Of a stretch of DNA of 64,000 nt, positions 26,220-35,934 are shown piece after piece. Source of the stretch: Bacillus sp. E(2018). Its GTDB lineage: Bacteria > Bacillota > Bacilli > Bacillales > Fictibacillaceae. A program made the translations under genes and the position numbers. The stretch is from assembly GCF_005503015.1 (NCBI RefSeq), contig NZ_SCOL01000006.1, positions 100,884-164,883 of the forward strand, read 5' to 3'. The notes below the pieces were generated by a model. The model was not told the origin of the DNA and ran no database searches. It saw nothing but the letters and a program-made list of their open reading frames with translations. Numbering within the stretch: the first letter of the stretch is position 1; the number at the start of each line of letters is the position of its first letter.

Positions 26220-26960
26220 TTAACCATTACTTTTTAATATCTTTACTGTTCTATTTTTCCGAGGAGGTAAAATATGTTCCGTTACAACTAACTCCTCAAT
26301 CTTACTATTGTTCATACTTTTTATTGAACGTTCTAATAATGCTAACTGAATCAGAACGGAAATATTATTAAGATATGAGTGAGTAGTAAACTCTTTAAAT
26401 TGTTGCAAAAACCAACTAACTATTAAAACAACACCTATACAAAAGATGTAAATAGTTAATAATGGTGTTGCTTTCTCAGTATTTCCATTTCTAAGTTCCA
26501 AGAATGAATAGGATAACAATCCGGTTATAGGTAAAGCTACTGTCATCTGTTTAACAATGTCCGTTAAAGGATACTTTCGACTTAGTTCAATAAATGATAT
26601 TTCTCGCTTTATTACTTCATCCAAAATTTTTAATTGCTCATCAGTTGAAATCAGAAATTTACCCTCTAATATTTTTAAGAAAGGAGCTACCTTATAACTA
26701 ATAGTGCCTTTTGGATTACTCTTAATCTTAAACTTGATTTGTTGTTTACTTCCCAGATACAAAATAAGAAAATAAACAACTAGAGTAGCAATCATCAACA
26801 ATGCATTTTTCTGAAAATAAAAATATACAAATAAAATCGGAAATGAAATTCCAAATATTAGATATGAAATAATCCACTTGTTTATTTCAACATTTCTTTT
26901 AAGTGACTGTTTAATGCCAAAGTAATCTTTGTACTCTTGTAATAACTGATATATAAACAA
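26220..26960 (-). CDS. Membrane protein of unknown function
   Basis: About 246 aa from a TTG at 26960 that has GGGTGGGG just upstream; the frame is open to 27035 but the first 25 codons lack a ribosome site. Four hydrophobic segments: two near residues 25-70 and two near 150-195, with a ~75-residue soluble region between them and a basic C-terminal tail. No family recognised. It lies directly upstream of the SIR2-like gene and is probably cotranscribed, which makes a two-gene module (SIR2-like plus membrane protein) possible. Confidence 0.6.
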   Translation of the reverse strand: MFIYQLLQEYKDYFGIKQSLKRNVEINKWIISYLIFGISFPILFVYFYFQKNALLMIATLVVYFLILYLGSKQQIKFKIKSNPKGTISYKVAPFLKILEGKFLISTDEQLKILDEVIKREISFIELSRKYPLTDIVKQMTVALPITGLLSYSFLELRNGNTEKATPLLTIYIFCIGVVLIVSWFLQQFKEFTTHSYLNNISVLIQLALLERSIKSMNNSKIEELVVTEHILPPRKNRTVKILKSNG

Positions 26961-27297
26961 TATACCCCACCCTTTACAATAACATTCCTTCTTATTATAT
27001 ATATTTACTAGATAGGTAGATATATATATTAACATAAATTTGAAAATAATAGTTAAATTATGGAAAGTATAAATAACTTAAAATCAAGCATTGAAGAAAA
27101 TTTGTGTTGCAAGTATTACTATTCAGACATTGCATAATGTATATATTCAATTAGGTCTATAATCATTGATTATTCACCAGCTCAACTCGTTTTTGTTAAA
27201 TTATTAATTGGCTCAATAGCAAATTTCATAAAATAAACCTCGAATACGGTTTTAAATTCTCTCTAGTTCCCTTTTTTTAGTAAAAATATACTAAAGA
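26961..27297. other. AT-rich intergenic stretch
   Basis: No gene, repeat or RNA structure was recognised. It holds the leader of the membrane protein gene with ATATATA runs, and separates the acquired region from the S-layer gene. Confidence 0.4.
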
Positions 27298-27333
27298 AAA
27301 AGCCCTGTAAAGTAAATACTTTACAGGGCTTTT
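27298..27333 (-). terminator. Strong intrinsic terminator of the S-layer gene
   Basis: 16-bp stem AAAAGCCCTGTAAAGT paired with ACTTTACAGGGCTTTT, followed by T-rich sequence. Confidence 0.92.
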
Positions 27334-27359
27334 AGATGTGTTTGTTAATAATTAGTTAA

Positions 27360-30300
27360 TTACTTAACAACTTTTAGAGAAGCATTAGCTCCGCCAGCGT
27401 AAGTAACTTTAACAGAAAATTCTTCGTTAGCATCAATTCCTACTAATGAACCACTTGCTAATCCGTTTCCAGTAATAGTGAATGCACCTTTAGCTGGTGA
27501 GAAAGTTAATGTTGGAGCAGCTACTGTTGTACCGTCAGCAAACAGTACACCACCAGTTGTTCCTGTTGCAACAACTTTTACACCATATTGGTCAGTTGCT
27601 AGAATGTTAGTAGCACTTGCACCAGCTGTTAAATCAGCGATATCAAATGCATCTGTAGCAAGACCAGCAAATGTCACTGAATCAATTGCAGAAGCAGTAG
27701 TTGAATTGTTGTTAACAAATTTAACTGATTCTACTTTTGGAGCTACTTTAGAGAATTTAACAGTTTTAACAATCTCTTGTCCAGTAGCGTTAATAGTTAC
27801 AGTTACAGTGTGCTCTTTTTCTGTTGCGTCAGTTGCATAAGATACATAAGATACTACTGGTGTTCCTGCAGCAGAGTCATGGTCCCAACCAGCCGCATCA
27901 ATTTTCCCATCAGCTGCATCAGTTTGTAAGTTTGCATTTGAAGATTTAACAGTAAAGTCAGTTCCAGCAGTTAGTAGAACTTTACTTCCATCATTTAAAA
28001 CTCCGTAAACTTCAATAGCCTTGTCATAAGCAGCTGCATCTACAGCTCCAACAACACTTAGCTCATCATAAACAGTTCCAATTTCTTCTACTACATAGCT
28101 AGCATATTCAGTATCATCTGTAACTCTTAATGTTGCAGATGCTTCACTTCCAGCGATATCAGCAGTTCCATTGTTTAGAGCTATAGAAATTCTTTCAGCA
28201 CCCTTAACTGCCCCAGCAGTTAGTGTAACAGTTTCACCTGCAGCAGCGATATTATTATCTCCAGCAGCATCACTGATTGAAAGTGCACTTCCTGCAGTTT
28301 CGTCTTCAGTAATAACAATTTTCTTACCACCAGTTAACCATGCATTAACTGCAGCAGTAGTCATTGTGCGTCCGTATTGGTCTTGAATAACTAAATCAGA
28401 AACACCTACTGTAGCTGTTGATGTACCACGTAGAGTTTTGCTGAAATCAGAGTGTAATCCAACAACTACTGCTGGCGCTGCAGCTGTTTTTACATCAAGA
28501 GTTAGAGTAGCAACTTTTTGTGTTGTTTTAGAAACAGCAACAACTGAAACATATCCTGGTGCAGATACTTGTGCACTTGGAACTTCAGCAACCACATTAC
28601 CATTTACAACTTTGAATGGGTTTGTTAATAAAGTTGTACCTACTGTTAAATCAACACCACGAGCTCCATTTAAGATGCTAACATCAGTAATTGCATTTCC
28701 AGATTTATCTAATACTTCAACTGGAATATAAGCTTTTTCACCAGCAACAGTAATGTCTGGAGTTTGAAGCTTGATTACGTCAGCACGAACAGCCTCAGCA
28801 ACAGTTACTTTTGAAGTAGATGATTTACCTGTAGACTTAGCAATTAAAGTAACCAAGTTTTCACCAGCAGTTACTGGTCCATTTAACTTAATTACAGTTT
28901 TCTTTGAACCATTGATTTCCATAGTTGAAGCTTCAAAGTTAGGTACACCAGTAGTGTTGTTTACTGTTACAACATTTCCATTAGATTGGTTCAATAACAA
29001 TTCTGACTCTAACTTAGACTCATTAGTAATAGTGTTACCATACTGGTCTTTAGCATCAACTACTAAGTAGAAAGCGTCATTTGTTAGGTTAGAAGTTTCA
29101 GTTAAAACCTTACCGTCTTTATTGTATACACCAGAGATAGCAACGTCAGATACTTTTGCTTCAGCAGCAGCAGTTACTACAGCAGTAGCAGTTGTAGCTG
29201 TTGGTACGTGAATTAAAGTAACTGTAGCCGTTTTATTAACAGCTGCATCGAAATTTCCTACAAATGTTAATTTACCATTCGCTTTATCAACGTTGATAGA
29301 TGTAGCATTTGAAGTAGCTTGTAAATCTACAGATGAAGTAATGTTTTCACCGTATTGGTTCAATACTTGGTATCCAACAGTCATATCATCAACTAGTGCA
29401 TCGTCTCCGCCACCTTCAATTGCAGCAGACGCGTCAACTAGTGGAGATTGTGCTGATAAAACTTCAATTTTCGCTACTTTTTCATCTTCAACACTTACAA
29501 CTTTAGTAAGAGCTGAATCTGTTAGACCAGCTACACTTACAGTATAGTCACCTTTAGATAACTTAGATGTAAGTTCGATAACAGCAGACTTTTTATCAGC
29601 ACTGAAAGTTACGTTAGCTGTGTTTACTGCAATTGAACCTTTTTTAACTGTAATTTGTGCTTTAGTAGTGTCAACCTCTTTGTTGAAGTTCACTTCTAAT
29701 TTTTTAACGCCAATCGCACTTACAGATTTAACTTCTGGAGTTGCTGGAGCTTCGTATTTGAACTCAGATCCTTCAACTTTTTCACCGTCTACTGCTAGGC
29801 TTAACTCTTCACCTGCAACTAGTTCAGGAGCGATTTCGCTAAGTACTAGAGTAGTAGTGTCTGCGCTTGTAGAAGCTTCTGCAGCTTTAACTGTTACTTT
29901 ACCTACTTTGTGAGAAGCTTTACCTTCTACAGTAAGTTCATATCCAGCTTCAACTAGAGCGTCAACATCTTCTTGAGTCCAAGCACCTTCAACAGTTACT
30001 TCAACAGTTTTAGTATCAACTGCTTTAACAGCTGTAACTTCTGGGAATCCAACTTCAGGAACTTCAGTTTTGAAAATGAAAGAAGCCATTTGCGCACGAG
30101 TTACTTCAGCTTTAGGAGCGAATTTACCAGCGCTTACTCCATCAACGATTCCAAGGTCAGCAAGGATTGCGATTTCAGTTTTAAACATGTTGTCTTCGAT
30201 ATCAGTGAAAGAGTGGTCTCTTCCTTCGTGATCTTTAAGATCGTAAGCACGAACGATGATTGCTGCCATCTCACCACGAGTAAGAGTTGCGTTCGGGTTG

Positions 30301-30659
30301 AACTTAGCTCCTGAACCGCTCATTACGCCGTGTTCTTTAACAGCTGCGATTGCTTCGTAGTACCAAGCTCCTTCTTTAACATCAGAGAAGTCTGCTTTAA
30401 GGCCTTTTCCATCAAGACCAAGGATGTTAGCGAAAAGTTGTGCTGCTTGAGCACGAGTCATGTCAGCCCCTGGCTCGAATCCTTTACCAGTACCTTGCAT
30501 GTACTCCATTTCAGTTACGTAGTTGATTGCTTCCTCATACCACGCACCTTCTTTTACATCATCATATGCTGCTGCACCAGCTACTGGAGCTACTACAGAA
30601 GCTACTACTGCTGCAGATAGGCCAGTTGCCATGAATTTACGATAAGACTTAGACGCCAT
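27360..30659 (-). CDS. Probable major S-layer protein with three SLH domains
   Basis: 1099 aa. Signal peptide (1-28, ending AGAAA), three SLH domains (about 30-200; YDDVKEGAWYEEAINYV, TRAQAAQLFANILG, TRGEMAAIIVRAYD), then about 900 residues of beta-rich, Ala/Thr/Val-rich repeats of bacterial Ig-like type, with the recurring strings DQYG and NQYG. No cysteine is seen in the product. Size, composition, dedicated promoter, long leader, AGGGAGG site and strong terminator all fit an abundant self-assembling surface-layer protein anchored to pyruvylated wall polymer. Neighbours include SLH enzymes and mnaA. It could also be a large SLH adhesin. Confidence 0.88.
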   Translation of the reverse strand: MASKSYRKFMATGLSAAVVASVVAPVAGAAAYDDVKEGAWYEEAINYVTEMEYMQGTGKGFEPGADMTRAQAAQLFANILGLDGKGLKADFSDVKEGAWYYEAIAAVKEHGVMSGSGAKFNPNATLTRGEMAAIIVRAYDLKDHEGRDHSFTDIEDNMFKTEIAILADLGIVDGVSAGKFAPKAEVTRAQMASFIFKTEVPEVGFPEVTAVKAVDTKTVEVTVEGAWTQEDVDALVEAGYELTVEGKASHKVGKVTVKAAEASTSADTTTLVLSEIAPELVAGEELSLAVDGEKVEGSEFKYEAPATPEVKSVSAIGVKKLEVNFNKEVDTTKAQITVKKGSIAVNTANVTFSADKKSAVIELTSKLSKGDYTVSVAGLTDSALTKVVSVEDEKVAKIEVLSAQSPLVDASAAIEGGGDDALVDDMTVGYQVLNQYGENITSSVDLQATSNATSINVDKANGKLTFVGNFDAAVNKTATVTLIHVPTATTATAVVTAAAEAKVSDVAISGVYNKDGKVLTETSNLTNDAFYLVVDAKDQYGNTITNESKLESELLLNQSNGNVVTVNNTTGVPNFEASTMEINGSKKTVIKLNGPVTAGENLVTLIAKSTGKSSTSKVTVAEAVRADVIKLQTPDITVAGEKAYIPVEVLDKSGNAITDVSILNGARGVDLTVGTTLLTNPFKVVNGNVVAEVPSAQVSAPGYVSVVAVSKTTQKVATLTLDVKTAAAPAVVVGLHSDFSKTLRGTSTATVGVSDLVIQDQYGRTMTTAAVNAWLTGGKKIVITEDETAGSALSISDAAGDNNIAAAGETVTLTAGAVKGAERISIALNNGTADIAGSEASATLRVTDDTEYASYVVEEIGTVYDELSVVGAVDAAAYDKAIEVYGVLNDGSKVLLTAGTDFTVKSSNANLQTDAADGKIDAAGWDHDSAAGTPVVSYVSYATDATEKEHTVTVTINATGQEIVKTVKFSKVAPKVESVKFVNNNSTTASAIDSVTFAGLATDAFDIADLTAGASATNILATDQYGVKVVATGTTGGVLFADGTTVAAPTLTFSPAKGAFTITGNGLASGSLVGIDANEEFSVKVTYAGGANASLKVVK

Positions 30660-31209
30660 TGCGTTATTTCCTCCCTTAATATGTAACTAGTAATATATGA
30701 TTTAACTAATCTGTTAGTCCCAAGTCCCAACGATCAGTAAATACCAAATTATACAATCATTAACAAATAATAGTATATTTGTGAGTATAAAGTCTGTCAA
30801 CAAAAATATCCAACACTACTAAAATATTATTGTTTTACCAACTTTACTCTCTTGTGGCAAGTTTTACCTTGTTACAACCATTTTACAATATATTTCATTT
30901 TTTGCAATTACTTTTTATACAAAAAATTCTATTTAATAGTATTATTTGTAAAATATGGTCGATTTTTGATGTCGGTTTCCCTAGCCATACGTAATATCGA
31001 CACCTTTTTAGAAATGTTTAGCAAAAAAGTAAAATAAAATATATTACAATATTTTCTTGTTATTTTACAAAAACGAATAATCTATTTGTCACATCTGTTA
31101 CATAACTGTAACCTACCAAAGTCCCAATTTGTGATAGACTAACTTTTGTAGAAAAAAATAGAAAATTCACTAAATACTAGTTTAATAAGTCATATTATGG
31201 GGAAAGGTA
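30660..31209. other. Divergent regulatory region between S-layer gene and NlpC/P60-SLH gene
   Basis: 550 bp, very AT-rich. It holds the S-layer promoter and its ~100-nt leader. Towards the plus strand, several TTTTACAA/TTGTAAAA strings lie around 30880-30960 and 31040-31080. No gene is convincing; a 61-codon plus-strand frame within it has no ribosome site. Confidence 0.5.
30772..30800 (-). promoter_or_regulatory. Near-consensus sigma-A promoter of the S-layer gene
   Basis: The minus strand reads TTGACA, a 17-nt spacer, then TATACT. A second -10-like TATAAT lies downstream at 30748-30753. The predicted leader is about 105 nt. Confidence 0.8.
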
Positions 31210-32244
31210 GTGTTCTTATTGATTAAGAAGTTAGGGGCTTGGATCTTATCGTTCGTAACAATACTCACTCTACTTCCAGGACAAGTTAACGCAGGAGAGC
31301 GTGAGAACTTAGTAACAACCGCAAAAAAATACATAGGTATTAAATACGCATGGGGAGGAACTTCTCCATCTACAGGATTTGATTGTTCAGGATTTACTTC
31401 ATATGTATATAAACAATCAGCTGACGTGAAACTGCCTAGAATGACCACAGATCAGTACAGCGGCGGTAAGGCAGTTAAGAAAGCTGATTTAGAACAAGGT
31501 GATCTCGTTTTCTTTACTACATATAAAGCTGGTGCTTCACACGCAGGTATTTATGTAGGAAGCGGAAATTTCATTCACGCTTCTTCAACGAAAGGAATCA
31601 CCATTTCTTCTATTAATGATCCTTATTACTGGGGTTCGAAATATATAGGTGCCCGCCGTTACATAGAAGATGATAAAGCAGTTGCTGAGCTAGCTGTATT
31701 ACCTAAAGGACAATATCATGATGTACCCGCTACATACTGGGCATATAAGTCTATTACTACGCTAAGCAAAAAAGGCGTAATGAACGGCTATGAATATAGC
31801 CAGTTCAAACCAGGAAAATCAGTAACACGTGCTGAAGCGGCAACAATGGTTGCAAATGCGTTAAAACTTAAATCTTCATCAAAACAAAGCCGATTTAAAG
31901 ATGTTTCAAATTCTTTCTGGGGTGTTGGACCGATCAATGCTGTAAAAGAAGCTGGAATTCTAGGTGGTTATCCAGATGGTACGTTTAAACCAAACCAAGA
32001 AATGACACGTGAAGAAATCGCTGCATTAATCGCTAAGACATTTGTTTTAAAAGATAAAGGAACTGAAAATACGTTCCCTGATGTTACAAAAGACAATTGG
32101 GCGTACGAGTCCATTCAGCGTCTAAACGAAAACAGCATCGCTTCTGGATTTAAAGACAAAACATTTAAACCAAAGAATGAAACATCTAGAGCGGAGTTCT
32201 CCACTTTCCTTGATCGTTCATTAACGAAGCTTGCTGTTAAATAA
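31210..32244 (+). CDS. Secreted NlpC/P60 peptidoglycan endopeptidase with three SLH domains
   Basis: Cell wall hydrolase expected to cut the stem peptide (gamma-D-glutamyl bonds). GTG start after GGGGAAAGG, signal peptide (1-28), NlpC/P60 domain (about 30-145) with catalytic Cys59 in FDCSG, His111 in SHAGIYVG and the polar His123 in FIHAS, then three C-terminal SLH domains (about 165-340; VTRAEAATMVANALK, MTREEIAALIAKTF, SRAEFSTFLDRSL). Transcribed away from the S-layer gene. Likely helps wall remodelling around S-layer insertion (inferred). Confidence 0.93.
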   Translation: MFLLIKKLGAWILSFVTILTLLPGQVNAGERENLVTTAKKYIGIKYAWGGTSPSTGFDCSGFTSYVYKQSADVKLPRMTTDQYSGGKAVKKADLEQGDLVFFTTYKAGASHAGIYVGSGNFIHASSTKGITISSINDPYYWGSKYIGARRYIEDDKAVAELAVLPKGQYHDVPATYWAYKSITTLSKKGVMNGYEYSQFKPGKSVTRAEAATMVANALKLKSSSKQSRFKDVSNSFWGVGPINAVKEAGILGGYPDGTFKPNQEMTREEIAALIAKTFVLKDKGTENTFPDVTKDNWAYESIQRLNENSIASGFKDKTFKPKNETSRAEFSTFLDRSLTKLAVK

Positions 32245-32299
32245 GACGAAGTGTATATGAAAGAAGTTTCATTTTCATTGTAAATAATTTGTAAATGAG

Positions 32300-32338
32300 A
32301 AAAGCTGCTCTCCTTGTAAAGGAGAACAGCTTTTTTTA
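32300..32338. terminator. Bidirectional intrinsic terminator
   Basis: AAAAGCTGCTCTCCTT paired with AAGGAGAACAGCTTTT, with T7 on the plus strand, between convergent genes. Confidence 0.9.
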
Positions 32339-34294
32339 GTTGCTTTCTTTTAATGTTTTAGAGAGAAATACCGCCATTTCTGAACGAGTTACCGGTTTGT
32401 TAGGTTTGAATGTTCCATCTTCGTATCCAGTTGCTATGGATTCAGATGCGAATCGTTGGATGGCTTCGTATGAATACAGATCTGATGTAACATCTTTAAA
32501 GTTTTTCGTTTGTGAGCTTTGGTTCTTTAATAGGAATGCACGATGTAATAGTGTAACGACTTCTCCCCTTGTTATTGTGTTAGAAGGTTTAAAGCTTCCG
32601 TCAGGGTAACCTGTAACTAATTTTTGTTGCGTCATTACGGTTATATAGCCTGATGCAAAGTTTTTTTCTGGAACGTCAGAAAATGGAGTCGGACGCTGTT
32701 TACCATCGAGTTTTAACGCGCGCCCGATCATCGTGATCGCTTCAGCACGTGGAATTGATTTTTCTGGGTAGTACTTTCCGTCGGGATACCCGCTTGTTAT
32801 GTCTTTAGCATTAAGGTCATAAATGTATTCACTGTACCATTTTGCTGGTGACACATCCGAGAACAGCTTCGTAACTTGGATTCTACTTTTCTTAGATTCA
32901 TTACCAGCTTCATCAACCGCCGATACTTCATACTGATATGAACCAGGTTTAATTAATTCTGTTAGCTGAAAACCATATAGCAGGTTCTTTATTTTTACAC
33001 CGTTTTTATAAACGTTGTACCCTAAGATTCGAGATTGATCTTGAGAAGCTGTCCAGGATAGATTGATTTTGCCATCTGTTAATAGTTTATACGTTACGTT
33101 TTCCGGTGGTGTAGGTGGTGTTGTATCTCTAAGCTCTGGCGCTTGAATTAACCCGAAACCGAAATTGACATCACGTCCTGGTGCTCCTAAATCTTTTGCT
33201 CGCTGCTGGATTTTTGTACGTAGCTCTATGGTTGTTAACAACGGAAATGCTTCTTTATATAGTGCGTAGATTGCTGTTACATACGGTGTTGCCATGGATG
33301 TTCCGGTTAGCGTTTCATAGGTGTTGTTTGTATACGTACTGTAAATATCCACTCCAGGTGCGACGAGTTCTAGTTCTGGACCGGAGCCAGAGAACTTAGG
33401 ATGTTTGTTCAGTTTGTTAACTGCTCCAACGGCGATTACACTCTCGTATTTTGCAGGGTAATACACAGACTGATCTTCACTAAATGTGCTGTCAGAATGG
33501 TTGCCGGATGCCGCAATAATGTATAGCCCCTTTTTGTATGCTTCATCAACAGCTAATTTTAGAGCATAAGAACTTTCTTTTCCCGTTAAACTTAGGTTAG
33601 CGATATCAAGACCTTGCTGCGTAGCCCATTCAATGCCATCAATAATTTGTGAGTATTGACCAAGTCCATCTTGATCTAGCACTTTGATGCTGTAAAGTTT
33701 GACGTTTGGTGCAAGACCTTTAATGCCAACCTGATTATCTTTGGCTGCAATGATTCCTGCAACATGTGTTCCGTGTCCGTTGTCATCATTGTATGATGTC
33801 ATTTTAGGAACGAATGAAATGCCGCCTGAGACAGTTAAGTCTTCATGAGTCGTATCGATGCCAGTGTCGAGAATTCCGACTTTAATATTTTTCCCGGTAA
33901 AGTAGCTTTCGGATTGCAGCTCTTGTGGTGTTGGATAATTGAGCTCATAGATTTTAGGATCAACCTGTTGCTCCTCCATAACAATCTGCTTGTCTTCTTC
34001 AATAAATTTTACTGCTGGATGCTGAGCTAGTTGTTGTGCAGTATCTACGGTAAGTGAAACAGATAGTGCATGGATGCTGTTAAGTCTTGAATGGATGGTT
34101 CCGTTATGTTGTTTGATTAGATCTTCATTAGGTTGAGAATGAAAACCTACTATATAAGAATGTGTTAGTGAGTTTGGAGCGTTCTGTTGATTAAGCGGTG
34201 ATTCAGCTGCAAAAGTTGGATTGCTAGTTAAAGAAGCGGTTAATAAGGAGGTCGAAATAAAAAAGACTCCTAATTTGGACGTGAAATTGAGCAT
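32336..34294 (-). CDS. Surface-anchored subtilisin-family (S8) protease with FnIII and SLH domains
   Basis: Signal peptide (1-29), I9-type propeptide (about 44-107; YIVGFHSQ, AVKFIEEDKQ), catalytic domain (about 135-385) with ILDTGID (Asp143), GHGTHVAG (His174), AASGNHS and GTSMATP (Ser333), then a fibronectin type III-like domain (about 395-470; PPENVTYKLL, GSYQYEVSAVDEAGN) and three SLH domains (about 478-650). Wall-bound extracellular protease that may process surface proteins or feed the cell. Good GGGGGAT site before the ATG. Domain set is complete; substrate unknown. Confidence 0.94.
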   Translation of the reverse strand: MLNFTSKLGVFFISTSLLTASLTSNPTFAAESPLNQQNAPNSLTHSYIVGFHSQPNEDLIKQHNGTIHSRLNSIHALSVSLTVDTAQQLAQHPAVKFIEEDKQIVMEEQQVDPKIYELNYPTPQELQSESYFTGKNIKVGILDTGIDTTHEDLTVSGGISFVPKMTSYNDDNGHGTHVAGIIAAKDNQVGIKGLAPNVKLYSIKVLDQDGLGQYSQIIDGIEWATQQGLDIANLSLTGKESSYALKLAVDEAYKKGLYIIAASGNHSDSTFSEDQSVYYPAKYESVIAVGAVNKLNKHPKFSGSGPELELVAPGVDIYSTYTNNTYETLTGTSMATPYVTAIYALYKEAFPLLTTIELRTKIQQRAKDLGAPGRDVNFGFGLIQAPELRDTTPPTPPENVTYKLLTDGKINLSWTASQDQSRILGYNVYKNGVKIKNLLYGFQLTELIKPGSYQYEVSAVDEAGNESKKSRIQVTKLFSDVSPAKWYSEYIYDLNAKDITSGYPDGKYYPEKSIPRAEAITMIGRALKLDGKQRPTPFSDVPEKNFASGYITVMTQQKLVTGYPDGSFKPSNTITRGEVVTLLHRAFLLKNQSSQTKNFKDVTSDLYSYEAIQRFASESIATGYEDGTFKPNKPVTRSEMAVFLSKTLKESN

Positions 34295-34339
34295 ATAGAT
34301 CCCCCTGTAGAAGTAAATGAAAGGAACGTAGAAATTGTT

Positions 34340-34354
34340 GGGGGTCAGTCCCCC
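34340..34354. repeat. GGGGTCAGACCCC-type palindrome, variant copy
   Basis: GGGGGTCAGTCCCCC, one of four related palindromes in the window; upstream of the subtilase start. Confidence 0.6.
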
Positions 34355-34436
34355 TTTTCTTACTATCGGGCTTATTTAAAAACAAATCAATAGCAATATT
34401 CACGATGTTTTGTCGAACTTCAAAATAAAAAAGAAA

Positions 34437-34475
34437 TCCACATGGTGAGGACGCGAAGCGTCCTCACCATGTGGA
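34437..34475 (-). terminator. Terminator of the amidase gene
   Basis: A perfect 18-bp stem (TCCACATGGTGAGGACGC) with a GAA loop, followed on the minus strand by TTTCTTTTTTATTTTG. Confidence 0.88.
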
Positions 34476-34486
34476 CAAAAAGGTTG

Positions 34487-34515
34487 TTTTGTATTTGTCG
34501 GGGGTCAGACCCCTA
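34487..34515. repeat. Composite repeat: TTTTGTATTTGT plus GGGGTCAGACCCC
   Basis: The palindrome (34501-34513) touches the TAG stop codon of the amidase gene. The block TTTTGTATTTGT-2 nt-GGGGTCAGACCCCTA recurs at 44716-44744, also between a terminator hairpin and a minus-strand stop codon. Confidence 0.75.
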
Positions 34516-35934
34516 TTTGTTTTGGAAGTAATCTTTGATACCGAGATGGATCTGATAAGCTGCTTTTTTGCGCCATGTGTCAGATGCTAGTTTTGCTGCA
34601 TCGCTTTTGTTATCAATAAATCCAAGTTCTACTAGAGTACTTGGCATCTTGTTCTGATACTTGATCACGTAGAAATTTGCTTCTTTTACGCCGCGATCTC
34701 TCATGTCTAACTCAGGAACCATCATACGTTTTTGAATATAAGTCGCAAGTTTTTTATTATCGGCACTCAATGCATTATCTTCGTTATAATAGGTTTCTGT
34801 TCCATGTCCTTGCCCATTAAAAGAGTTCGTATGAATAGAAACAAATGCTTGTCCGTTTGCCATCTTAGCGATTGATACACGCTTCTCTAGCTCGTGGAAG
34901 ATATCTGTTTCACGGGTCATCACAACTTTTGCACCGGCCGCTACTAGAGCATCACGCAGATGTTTTGCTGTAATAAGTGTAATATCCTTTTCTTTCATGC
35001 CGTAACCGCTCGCACCTGGATCTGAATCCCCATGTCCTGCATCCACAACGATAATCTTTCCTTTTAATGGATTGGATGAATCAGTAGGAACCGGCGGTAT
35101 GGTTGTTGATGGATACTTAAGATAACCACCATGAACGAATCCTTTTACACTGCTTGTTCCAACATACGCCCAACCGTTTGATAGTTTGCTATAAACATTC
35201 ACAGTCGTTCCGTATGCAAATGAACTGATCTTAGCAGAACCCGCATCTGGAGCTGTTCTTACGTTCAGAAAATCAGCGATAACTTGTGCTTGCCCGATCG
35301 GCTTCATCTCAACTGGCTTGCTTCGGTAGTTTGGGTTCAATGTGCGAGCAAGCATCAATGCAAAGTCTGCACGCTTGATAAGATCTTTTGGCCCAAAATT
35401 TCCATTCGGATATCCACCAATAATACCTGCTGTAGCTAGCTTGTTGATCGCGGTATATGAAGGTGAGCTTACATCCACATCTTTGAAATGAATTCCGCTC
35501 ATCGTATTAAACGGCCATGCTCTTGTAATGATTAAAGCCATTTGTACTCGTGTCAGCTTATCGTTAACACCAAAGTACCCGTTACCATAACCTCCTAGAA
35601 TGCCTGTGTTGCTCATATCTTGTATGTAACCTGAAGCATAAAATCCACTAGGTACATCTATGTATTCTGTCTCGCGGTGACCACCCTTCAACTGAAGTGC
35701 AACACCAATCATTTTTGCTGCTTCTGATCGTGTTACATAATCATCAGGCTTGAACTTCCCATCAGGGTTCCCACCTATGATCCCCTTATTAGCCAAATAC
35801 ATGATCTCACTGTAGGCTCGATGACTTTTCGGTACATCAGGAAATGATGTCGCGGAAACCGATCCCATCGGTGAAATGCACAGCGTTGCCATGATGAACA
35901 AAAGACAGGCAGCGACAATCTTCTTGCAATTCAT
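34513..35934 (-). CDS. N-acetylmuramoyl-L-alanine amidase (amidase_3) with SLH and SH3b domains
   Basis: Peptidoglycan amidase cutting between MurNAc and L-Ala. Signal peptide (1-28), three SLH domains (about 29-205; TRSEAAKMIGVALQ, TRVQMALIITRAW, KRADFALMLARTL), a bacterial SH3 domain (about 215-275; LNVRTAPDAGSAKI, GWAYVG) and the zinc-dependent amidase_3 domain (about 290-470) with VVDAGHG (zinc His), MKEKD (Glu), SIHTNS (zinc His) and VELGFI (catalytic Glu). The gene order S-layer, NlpC/P60, subtilase, amidase groups the SLH enzymes together. GGGGGGAG ribosome site. Confidence 0.95.
   Translation of the reverse strand: MNCKKIVAACLLFIMATLCISPMGSVSATSFPDVPKSHRAYSEIMYLANKGIIGGNPDGKFKPDDYVTRSEAAKMIGVALQLKGGHRETEYIDVPSGFYASGYIQDMSNTGILGGYGNGYFGVNDKLTRVQMALIITRAWPFNTMSGIHFKDVDVSSPSYTAINKLATAGIIGGYPNGNFGPKDLIKRADFALMLARTLNPNYRSKPVEMKPIGQAQVIADFLNVRTAPDAGSAKISSFAYGTTVNVYSKLSNGWAYVGTSSVKGFVHGGYLKYPSTTIPPVPTDSSNPLKGKIIVVDAGHGDSDPGASGYGMKEKDITLITAKHLRDALVAAGAKVVMTRETDIFHELEKRVSIAKMANGQAFVSIHTNSFNGQGHGTETYYNEDNALSADNKKLATYIQKRMMVPELDMRDRGVKEANFYVIKYQNKMPSTLVELGFIDNKSDAAKLASDTWRKKAAYQIHLGIKDYFQNK

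Noticed and set aside
27478..30620. Many plus-strand open frames opposite the S-layer gene
   Set aside because: They are shadows of a low-stop, Ala/Thr-rich coding sequence; none has a ribosome site or a recognisable domain.
32340..33399. Plus-strand frames opposite the SLH subtilase
   Set aside because: They lie wholly inside a well-supported gene and lack start signals.
34437..34475. Riboswitch-like string GACGC-GAAGC resembling the c-di-GMP aptamer core
   Set aside because: It is part of a perfect 18-bp hairpin with a T-rich tail after a gene end, so a terminator; the other aptamer segments are absent.
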